From Actinomycetota bacterium (GTDB taxonomy: Bacteria; Actinomycetota; Thermoleophilia; Solirubrobacterales; 70-9): a DNA stretch of 6,616 nt. The notes under the pieces were generated by a model that saw only the letters and a list, made by a program, of their open reading frames with translations, had not been told where the DNA came from and ran no database searches. Location of the stretch: positions 17,461 through 24,076 of the forward strand of contig VAYL01000147.1 in NCBI GenBank assembly GCA_005884305.1, given 5' to 3'. Shown piece by piece: positions 1-5,692 of the stretch. A program made the position numbers and the translations under genes. Each line of letters begins with the position of its first letter. The stretch's first letter is position 1.

Positions 1-827
1 TCGGAACCGCTGATCCCGCCGGGGAACCCCAGGTAGTTCTCGATTCGGCGGGACGCTCCGGCCTGGCCGCCGAGAGCGGTGCTTTCGATGACCAGGGTCT
101 CGAGCCCCTCCGAAGCGGCGTAGACGGCCGCGCCGAGACCCGCCGGGCCGCCTCCGATCACCGCGAGGTCGACCTCCTCGCGAGGCGCGAGCTCGAGCCC
201 GATCCCAAGCGCTCGCGAGAGCTGGCCGTTGCTCGGGTTGCGAAGTTCGGTGCCTCCTGGCAGCCGGACCAGCGGCAGCTCGTCAGGCTCGAGATCGGCG
301 ATGGTCGCCGCCGCCTCAGGGTCGTTCCGTTCCGTGTCGCGCCAGACGTGCGGGAGTCGCCCGCGGCGGGCGTAGTCGATCAGCCGGCGCCTCGGAGCGG
401 AGGACCGCGGCCCGATTACCTCGAAACCGACGCCCTCGCGTTCCTGGAGGATCTCGCGCCGGCGCATAAACGTGTGTAGGAGCAGGTCGGCGAGCGCCCC
501 GTCCTCGGTCATCAGCCGCCGCAGATCCTCGCGGTCCACCGCGATGTAGCGTATTGCCTGCTTCACGACTCCGTCGACGTAGACGGTCTGCCCGGTGAGC
601 AGGTTCATCTCGGCGAGGAAGCCCCCCGGACCCTGGCGGGCGATCTCGTTTCCGGCCCCGTCGAGGATGGCGGCCTCGCCCTCGAGGACGACGATGAACG
701 GGTAGCGCGCATCACCGATGCGGAACAGGAACTCTCCCTCCGTCGCCGTGCGCTCCTCGCCCAGCGCCGCGAGGGCCTGCAGCTGTCCCGGGGAGAGAAT
801 TGGACTCAGCGGGCTGTCAGTCGACAC
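1..827 (-). CDS. Thioredoxin-reductase-like flavoprotein with N-terminal cNMP-binding-like domain (partial, 3' end outside window)
   Basis: Only the first 275 residues are present. Residues ~8-125 resemble a cyclic-nucleotide-binding (CAP/CRP-type) beta-roll, with FLFRIGD, VVLEGEA and FLAEMNLLTGQ blocks. Residues ~136-209 form a glutaredoxin/thioredoxin-like domain (GPRSSAPRRRLIDYARRG, then ELPLVRLPGG and LRNPSNGQL) with no cysteine. From ~219 the FAD domain starts with VIGGGPAG (224-230, dinucleotide-binding loop), ETLVIES, then GGQAG and ENYLGFPGGISGS, the signature of thioredoxin reductases. Full-length relatives are roughly 550 residues, so the NADPH domain and any CxxC lie beyond the left edge. 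In the cNMP domain the phosphate-binding cassette reads GQTVYVDG, without the usual Arg, so true cAMP/cGMP binding is doubtful. The GTG at 827-825 was chosen because no in-frame ATG precedes the conserved domain; no clear ribosome site precedes it. It lies 56 bases downstream of the CDF gene on the same strand, so co-transcription is plausible. Family assignment is strong; the electron donor and partner are not known. Confidence 0.88.
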   Translation of the reverse strand, partial: MSTDSPLSPILSPGQLQALAALGEERTATEGEFLFRIGDARYPFIVVLEGEAAILDGAGNEIARQGPGGFLAEMNLLTGQTVYVDGVVKQAIRYIAVDREDLRRLMTEDGALADLLLHTFMRRREILQEREGVGFEVIGPRSSAPRRRLIDYARRGRLPHVWRDTERNDPEAAATIADLEPDELPLVRLPGGTELRNPSNGQLSRALGIGLELAPREEVDLAVIGGGPAGLGAAVYAASEGLETLVIESTALGGQAGASRRIENYLGFPGGISGS

Positions 828-883
828 CCGGGCGAGGGTACCGAGGTCGTTAATGCACCTAGCCGCCGATACAGCTGCCCGTC
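828..883. other. Short gap between CDF and flavoprotein genes
   Basis: 56 bases with no terminator-like hairpin followed by a T-run, and no clear promoter. This is consistent with one leftward transcript covering both genes. Confidence 0.4.
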
Positions 884-1483
884 TTAGCCCGCCGCACTTC
901 GACGCAGATCCACAAGCACTTCGCGCAGAAGCTTCAGGGCGTGAAAGCCGATCACGAGAGCTACCGCGAGCGCGATGGCTGAATCGAGCCAGTAAAGGCC
1001 GCCCGCGATGAGAATGATCGCCCCCCCGATCGCTACGCCAGCCGCCGCGGCAGCGTCAGCGACGGTATCGAGCATTACCGATCGCATGTTGAAATCTGAG
1101 GATTCGATGTTGCCGAGGATGAAGGCGCCGAGGATCATCACGAGCGCAGCGATGGCGCTGACGATCAATACCGGCAGGCCGTGGACTTCCGGGGTCCCAC
1201 CGAGCAACCGCCGCAGAGCCTCGACGCCAACAACCGTGGTCACGAGCAACAGAAACGAAGCATTGGCGAGCGCGGCGAATGACGTTGCCTTGGGGTGACC
1301 GTGGGGATGGCGACTGATTCGCAAGGCGGCCAGGCTGATCGCGACTCCGGCGGCATCGCCCAGATAATCGGCTCCCGCGGCAAGTACGCCAAGGGAGTGA
1401 GAGACAAGGCCGACGATCACCAGGGCAAAGACCATCGCCAGGTTCAGCAATAGGACGATTGCGAGGCGTTGGTCTTTGGTCAT
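884..1483 (-). CDS. Short cation diffusion facilitator (CDF) family transporter, membrane domain only
   Basis: A 199-residue inner-membrane protein with about six predicted helices (near residues 7-27, 31-54, 70-90, 103-124, 140-160 and 162-183). The CDF metal site is recognisable as D39-x3-D43 in helix 2 (ADYLGDAAG) and D139-x3-D143 in helix 5 (LDTVADAAA). The family loop after helix 2 is present as RHPHGHPKA, and EALRRLLGG follows helix 3. CDF proteins exchange cytoplasmic Zn2+, Cd2+ or other divalent ions for protons. Typical members have about 300 residues with a C-terminal cytoplasmic metal-sensing domain. This one stops at residue 199, right after the last helix, so that domain is absent; short CDFs of this kind are known. 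The all-Asp 2+2 site differs from the His/Asp site typical of Zn-selective members, so the metal cannot be named. The ATG at 1483-1481 is the natural N-terminus (MTKDQRLAIVLLLN), although the upstream ribosome site is weak. It is transcribed divergently from the methyltransferase at 1667, with the flavoprotein gene downstream. Confidence 0.88.
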   Translation of the reverse strand: MTKDQRLAIVLLLNLAMVFALVIVGLVSHSLGVLAAGADYLGDAAGVAISLAALRISRHPHGHPKATSFAALANASFLLLVTTVVGVEALRRLLGGTPEVHGLPVLIVSAIAALVMILGAFILGNIESSDFNMRSVMLDTVADAAAAAGVAIGGAIILIAGGLYWLDSAIALAVALVIGFHALKLLREVLVDLRRSAAG

Positions 1484-1666
1484 CGATCGATAAGAACAGT
1501 GGGGCCACCTGCTCTGTCGGAGGCGTCAGCCAGCTCGACCGCTCGACTCACACGCCCGCTGAAGCCAGCGCCGGGTCACGCTCGCCGTAGGATCTTCGAC
1601 CCGCGATCGGCGGGCGACGGCTCGCGGTTGACCGCCGCTACCCGGGATCCGATCTAGGAGCACATC
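1484..1666. promoter_or_regulatory. Divergent intergenic region between CDF and methyltransferase genes
   Basis: This 183-base stretch must carry promoters for the leftward CDF/flavoprotein pair and the rightward methyltransferase. A TAGGAT at 1588-1593 resembles an actinobacterial -10 hexamer for the rightward gene, but no good -35 is found at 16-19 bases. A TTGACC at 1628-1633 has only GATCTA at the right distance. Just after the TAGGAT is a short inverted repeat, CCCGC (1600-1604) and GCGGG (1610-1614) around GATCG, which could be an operator or chance in GC-rich DNA. No convincing gene lies here. Confidence 0.4.
1656..1660 (+). promoter_or_regulatory. Ribosome binding site of methyltransferase gene
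   Basis: AGGAG lies six bases before the ATG at 1667. It is the clearest Shine-Dalgarno sequence in the window and fixes this start codon. Confidence 0.75.
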
Positions 1667-2351
1667 ATGAGCCAGATCGACAGTACGCGAGAGCACGTCA
1701 TCGAGACATACCGCAAGAGTGCCCGGCACTACGACCTCACCTCACTGCTCTACGTCCACCAGCGCGCCCACCGCCGCAGGGCCGTAAACGCGCTCGGGCT
1801 TCGCCCGGGTGACAGCGTGGTCGAGGTCGGCTGCGGCACGGGTCTCAACTTCCCATTGATCCAGCGGGAAATCGGTCCCGAGGGCCGGATCGTCGGCGTT
1901 GACCTGACCGACGCGATGCTCGCCCAAGCTCAGCATCGGATCGAGACAAACGGGTGGATCAATGTCAGCCTCGTGCAAGCCGACGTGGCCGAGTTCGAGT
2001 TCCCGACCGGCGTCGACGCAATCCTTGCCACCTACGCGCATTCGCTGCTTCCGGAGTGCCGCGAGGTCATCGCCCGCGGCGCCACGGCCCTATCCGCTGG
2101 CGGGCGTTGGGTTGTGCTGGATCTCAAGGTTCCCGACAACATGCCTGGCTGGCTGGCAAAGCTCGGAATCGCAACTGTGGGGCGGTTCGGCTCCCTAGAT
2201 GAGTGGATCGTGCGCCGGCCGTGGGAGCAGATTCGCGTCGCCATGCGGGACACGCTGACTGATCTCTCCTGTCTTCGGCATCGCATACCTCGCTGCCGGG
2301 TCCCGCGGCCCCAGGCCCGCCGGGGAGGCTTCAGGCGCCGGCGCCCCGTAA
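1667..2351 (+). CDS. Class I SAM-dependent methyltransferase, frameshifted near its 3' end
   Basis: The N-terminus (HVIETYRKSARHYDLTSLLY) resembles UbiE/MenG-like and phospholipid N-methyltransferase-like enzymes. SAM motif I is VVEVGCGTGLNF (residues 51-62), the ribose-binding acidic residue is D79 in IVGVDLT, and ALSAGGRWVVLDLK is the post-motif strand. The substrate is unknown. The frame starting at 1667 stays open to 2695, which would give 342 residues. After residue ~201 (TDLS), however, that frame becomes Arg/Pro-rich and runs antisense through the real gene at 2387-3097. One base over, positions 2271-2348 encode VFGIAYLAAGSRGPRPAGEA plus a short tail ending in TAA at 2349-2351. FGIAYLAAG is the conserved C-terminal block expected after that point in this family. 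That frame is closed by a TGA at 2256-2258, so the shift lies at about 2259-2276. Restored, the protein would be about 227 residues, the usual size. The gap between TDLS and FGIAY looks a few residues short, so a small deletion is likelier than a single inserted base. It could be a real mutation or a sequence error. Confidence 0.82.
2334..2345. repeat. 12-base perfect palindrome GGCGCCGGCGCC near the convergent gene ends
   Basis: Two tandem GGCGCC units form a self-complementary 12-mer, read as GAGA in the restored frame of the first methyltransferase, four bases before its stop codon. It sits close to the 35-base convergent gap (2352-2386). It could help termination in either direction, but has no loop and no T-run, so it may simply be GC-rich coding sequence. 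Confidence 0.3.
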
Positions 2352-2386
2352 CCAGCCGAACGCGGGAACCCCAGAAGCCAAGCCAA

Positions 2387-3097
2387 TCAGACCTTCTCCG
2401 CAACCAGAGCGATCTTGCGGACCCGCCCTTCGCGCAGCCACTCGCTCCAGAGCCGGTGGGCGGCCAGCAGCTCCTCCAGTGCCGTGCGTCCGATCTGCGC
2501 GGCGATGTCAGCGGCGTCGGCGGCAAACGCCTCGGTCAGCGAATCCGCCACGGCACGGTGGGACCGGGTGAGGTCCTCCTGCCAACGGACAACCAGCCCG
2601 ATCCGCTCCAAGGAGGTGAGGATGTCCTGGAGCGGGGTGAGCCAGACCGTGTCGGCGTCGGGCATGCGCTCTCGCTCTGCCTCGGTCAGGGGTGAGCCCG
2701 CTTCCATGGTGAAGGCGAAGCGCCCTCCGGTCATAAGGGCTCCGGCTATCTCCTGAAGCAGCGTTTCCTTATCGGGAAAGGCCAGCAGGGTCTCGAACAG
2801 AAGCACCGCGTCGAACTGGCCCGGCGGGATCGGCGGGATCCGCGAGACCTCGAAGCGACAGGGAAGGTCGCCAGCGCTCTCACGTGCAATGTCGATGGCA
2901 CTGGAGCTGAAGTCCACTCCCAGGTAGGTGCAGCCCAGCTCACGGGTGATGAGGCGTCCGGGCCCGGCAATTCCGCAGCACAGGTCCAGGACTGAGACCC
3001 CTGGTCCGATGCCGGCCTGATCCGCCAGTGCCCGGATCTCCGTGGCGCTCATGAAGCTCTCCTGCTCGACGAACTCGCCCGGGGCGTACGCCGACAT
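2387..3097 (-). CDS. Class I SAM-dependent methyltransferase
   Basis: A 236-residue soluble enzyme. It opens with SAYAPGEFVEQESFM. Motif I is VLDLCCGIAGPG (residues 36-47), and the acidic residue for the SAM ribose is D62 in YLGVDFS. The motif IV region is FDAVLLFETLLAF, followed by LMTGGRFAFTME (post-motif strand) and a helical C-terminus with a final beta-strand, RVRKIALVAEKV. This is a complete Rossmann-type methyltransferase; the acceptor cannot be inferred. The ATG at 3097-3095 was chosen because homology-like sequence begins there. The frame stays open upstream to 3445, but that part is low-complexity Arg/His-rich sequence antisense to the fusion gene. A GTG about 30 codons upstream is a weaker alternative. 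The ribosome site before 3097 is poor. It converges on the methyltransferase at 1667 with 35 bases between stops and diverges from the fusion gene at 3230. It shows no detailed similarity to the other methyltransferase, so a tandem duplication is not indicated. Confidence 0.88.
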   Translation of the reverse strand: MSAYAPGEFVEQESFMSATEIRALADQAGIGPGVSVLDLCCGIAGPGRLITRELGCTYLGVDFSSSAIDIARESAGDLPCRFEVSRIPPIPPGQFDAVLLFETLLAFPDKETLLQEIAGALMTGGRFAFTMEAGSPLTEAERERMPDADTVWLTPLQDILTSLERIGLVVRWQEDLTRSHRAVADSLTEAFAADAADIAAQIGRTALEELLAAHRLWSEWLREGRVRKIALVAEKV

Positions 3098-3229
3098 GCG
3101 CGCTCGTCGGAGGGCCCGGGCGAACGGAGCGCGTTCGTCTTGCTTCACGGCAGTTCCATGCCCACACGCTTGACAATCTTCCGCCTGATGGGGGCGAACC
3201 TTACGCGGGGGCTTTCCGTATACCCAGCG
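3098..3229. promoter_or_regulatory. Divergent intergenic region; start of the fusion gene uncertain
   Basis: About 130 bases lie between the leftward methyltransferase and the chosen ATG of the rightward fusion gene. A perfect TTGACA (3170-3175) looks like a -35 for the rightward operon, but no TAnnnT lies 16-19 bases downstream. TATACC at 3220-3225 is too far from it and abuts the ATG. The fusion frame is open here, with possible starts TTG 3140 (GGAG at 3126-3129 in front), ATG 3158 and ATG 3188, so part of this stretch may be coding. Confidence 0.35.
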
Positions 3230-5692
3230 ATGGAAACCAGGGGCGCCACGCCTGTCACGGCAGGCACGGTGCGAGCGGCTGTATCCGGCCCGGTGACCGG
3301 GATGGTCGCCCAGGTTCTGCTGCTCGCGGCACTCGCAGGGATTGTCGCCACGAGCGGCGCCGGCTTCGGCGCCGCCGCCTGGGTCGTGGGACTCACCTGC
3401 GGAGTGATCACGAATGGCGCACTCGCGCGCGGCCTCTCGAACCACCGCTCCGATCGGCTGGGCCCGGCCGACTGGGTGACCCTCGCTCGCGCAACCCTCG
3501 CTGTCGGCATCGCGGCGCTCATCGCGGACTCGTTCGCTCAGCCCGTGTCGGTACCGATGCTGGTCTCACTCGCGGTCGTCGCGCTGGCTCTGGACGCGGT
3601 CGACGGATGGGTCGCCCGACGCACAAGGACGACGAACACACTGGGCGCGCACTTCGACGCTGAGGTCGATGCGTTCCTGATCCTCATCCTCAGCGTGTAC
3701 GTGCCCCGCTCGGTCGGCGCGTGGGTGCTCGCGATCGGCGCGGCGCGCTACGCGTTCGGAGCGGCCGGATTGGCGTTTCCGTGGCTGCGTGAGCCGCTCC
3801 CGCCACGCTATTGGCGCAAGGTCGTCGCCGCGACGCAAGGGATCGTGCTGACCGTGGCGGCCGCAAGCGTGCTGCCGCCCGCCGTGAACGTGGCCGCGCT
3901 CATCGCCGCGCTCGTGCTGCTTTCCGAGTCGTTCGGCCGCGACGTGTGGTGGCTTCGGAGGCAAAGGAAAGCCAGGCACACCCGACCGGCGTGGGGCGCC
4001 GATCCCAGCCCCGCTCGCAAAGCCGAAACTCCCGCCGGTCCGGGACGTCGACGCGTGCGAACAGGAATCGCCGCGGTGTTCACGGCCCTCTCCCTGCTGG
4101 TCGTGTGGGGTGCACTCGTCGCTCCGGACAACCCGTTTCATTTCGGCCTGAGCGCGTTCCTGAGACTCCCGCTCGAGGGTCTCGTCCTCATCGCCCTGGC
4201 CATCGTCCTGCCCGTCACAGGCCGACGCGTCCTCGCCGCGGTCGTCGGACCGGTTCTCGCTTTGGTGATTCTGCTGAAGGTCCTCGACATCGGGTTCTTC
4301 GTGACCTTCGACCGGCCGTTCGATCCCTATCAGGACCTGAGCTACGCGGGGATCGGGAGCGAGACGCTGAGCAAAACGGTCGGCGCCTCATCCGCGACCC
4401 TGGTCGTCGTCGCGGTGGCGGTGCTCACCGTCGCCCTATTCGTCCTGGTGACACTGGCCGTGTTTCGGCTGACCCGGGTCGCGGCTGGTCACCGCCGGTG
4501 GTCGCTTCGCGCCGTCGCGGCGCTCGGCGTCGCCTGGGTGCTGTGTTGGGCATTCGGCGCGCAGGTCGTCGCCCAGACACCCGTCGCCTCCACGAGCACG
4601 GCCAGCGTGGTCGTCGACCAGGTGAGCGCGCTGCGAGCCGATATCGCGGACCATGGGGTCTTCGCGAAGGAGATCAGCCACGACCGCTTCCACGGCACTC
4701 CCGCGAACCAGCTGCTGACCGGCCTGCGCGGCAAGGACGTCATCCTCGATTTCGTCGAGAGCTACGGCCAGGTCGCGGTCCAGGGCTCTGATTTCGCGCC
4801 GCAGGTTGATTCGGTGCTCGCCAAGGGGACCCAGCGGCTGCGTGCCGCCGGCTTCTCGGCTCGGAGCGGCTTCCTCACCTCGCCGACGTTCGGCGGCATC
4901 AGCTGGCTGGCGCACTCCACGCTGCAGTCAGGCCTCTGGGTCAACACCGCCGATCGCTACAACCAGCTCGTCGCTTCCAATCGCTTCACGCTCAGCGACG
5001 CGTTCAAGCGGGCCGGATGGCGGACCGTCGACGACGTGCCGTCGAATGACCCTGATTGGCCCGAGGGCAAGTCGTTCTACCACTTCGACAAGCTCTACAA
5101 CCGGGATAACGTCGGGTATCAGGGTCCGGCTTACGCCTACGCGTCGATGCCCGACCAGTACACGTACTCGACCCTCCAGCGCCGAGAGCTCGCGAAGCCC
5201 GGCCGTCCTCCCATCTTCGCGGAGGTCGACACGGTGTCGAGCCACGCGCCCTGGAGCCGCATCCCGGGAATGATCAAGTGGAGTCGGGTGGGCGACGGCG
5301 CCGTCTTCAACCGGATTGAGGCGGCTCACCACACGCCGGTGGATGAGCTATGGAGCAACCCCGCGGGCGTACGCACGGCGTACGCCCAGTCGATCAAGTA
5401 CTCGCTGAGAGCCCTCGTCTCGTTTGTCCGGCACGCTCACAATCCCAACCTCGTGCTCGTCGTCCTGGGCGACCATCAGCCCTGGTCGATCGTCAGCGGG
5501 CTGGGCCCCAGTCACGACGTGCCGATCTCGGTCATCGCCCACGACCCCGCGGTCCTGCACCGGATAGCGGGATGGGGCTGGAGCAACGGCTTGCGGCCCA
5601 GCCCCCAGGCCCCGGTCTGGCCGATGAGCGCCTTCCGTAACCGCTTTCTCACCGCATTCGGGCCGCACCCACGGCCCGGTTACTCGCCATGA
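3230..5692 (+). CDS. Fusion protein: CDP-alcohol phosphotransferase domain + LtaS-like alkaline phosphatase/sulfatase-superfamily domain
   Basis: From ATG 3230 the product has 820 residues. Residues ~22-243 are a multi-helix CDP-alcohol phosphotransferase domain with the complete signature: D122-x2-D125-G126-x2-A129-R130-x8-G139-x3-D143-x3-D147 (DAVDGWVAR, then GAHFDAEVD). Such enzymes displace CMP from a CDP-linked lipid with an alcohol, or the reverse, using two metal ions. A basic, proline-rich linker (~244-277) follows. Residues ~278-450 hold about five helices, and ~450-820 form an extracytoplasmic domain arranged like LtaS-type phosphoglycerol transferases. Metal and active-site candidates are E510 in LDFVESYG, Thr/Ser in SPTFGGISW (~551-559), H672 in SSHAPW, and D748-H749 in VVLGDHQPW. 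The exact nucleophile cannot be assigned. The junction is in one open frame with coding-like bases, so this is a true fusion and not a readthrough artefact. Its stop overlaps the next start (ATGA, 5689-5692), implying coupled translation. Starts at 3140 (TTG), 3158 and 3188 are alternatives adding up to 30 residues. Both domain families are clear; the substrates are not. Confidence 0.87.
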   Translation: METRGATPVTAGTVRAAVSGPVTGMVAQVLLLAALAGIVATSGAGFGAAAWVVGLTCGVITNGALARGLSNHRSDRLGPADWVTLARATLAVGIAALIADSFAQPVSVPMLVSLAVVALALDAVDGWVARRTRTTNTLGAHFDAEVDAFLILILSVYVPRSVGAWVLAIGAARYAFGAAGLAFPWLREPLPPRYWRKVVAATQGIVLTVAAASVLPPAVNVAALIAALVLLSESFGRDVWWLRRQRKARHTRPAWGADPSPARKAETPAGPGRRRVRTGIAAVFTALSLLVVWGALVAPDNPFHFGLSAFLRLPLEGLVLIALAIVLPVTGRRVLAAVVGPVLALVILLKVLDIGFFVTFDRPFDPYQDLSYAGIGSETLSKTVGASSATLVVVAVAVLTVALFVLVTLAVFRLTRVAAGHRRWSLRAVAALGVAWVLCWAFGAQVVAQTPVASTSTASVVVDQVSALRADIADHGVFAKEISHDRFHGTPANQLLTGLRGKDVILDFVESYGQVAVQGSDFAPQVDSVLAKGTQRLRAAGFSARSGFLTSPTFGGISWLAHSTLQSGLWVNTADRYNQLVASNRFTLSDAFKRAGWRTVDDVPSNDPDWPEGKSFYHFDKLYNRDNVGYQGPAYAYASMPDQYTYSTLQRRELAKPGRPPIFAEVDTVSSHAPWSRIPGMIKWSRVGDGAVFNRIEAAHHTPVDELWSNPAGVRTAYAQSIKYSLRALVSFVRHAHNPNLVLVVLGDHQPWSIVSGLGPSHDVPISVIAHDPAVLHRIAGWGWSNGLRPSPQAPVWPMSAFRNRFLTAFGPHPRPGYSP

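Noticed and set aside
718..1298. Two plus-strand open frames of about 96 residues
   Set aside because: Antisense to the flavoprotein and CDF genes, with no motif or ribosome site.
2262..2280. Programmed ribosomal frameshift in the methyltransferase gene
   Set aside because: No slippery heptamer and no obvious stimulatory element, and the gap in the protein suggests missing bases.
2352..2386. Bidirectional terminator between the convergent methyltransferase genes
   Set aside because: No stem-loop with a T-run in the 35-base gap.
2352..2695. Extension of the 1667 methyltransferase frame to 342 residues
   Set aside because: Arg/Pro-rich, antisense to a convincing methyltransferase gene; the true family C-terminus is in the adjacent frame and ends at 2351.
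3170..3175. Perfect TTGACA as a promoter -35 element
   Set aside because: No matching -10 at 16-19 bases; kept only as a note in the intergenic entry.
3098..3445. N-terminal extension of the minus-strand methyltransferase to 352 residues
   Set aside because: The added part is low-complexity His/Arg-rich sequence antisense to the fusion gene; family-like sequence starts at 3097.
3811..4791. 326-residue plus-strand open frame
   Set aside because: Very Arg-rich and lies wholly inside the fusion gene in another frame; typical spurious frame in high-GC DNA.
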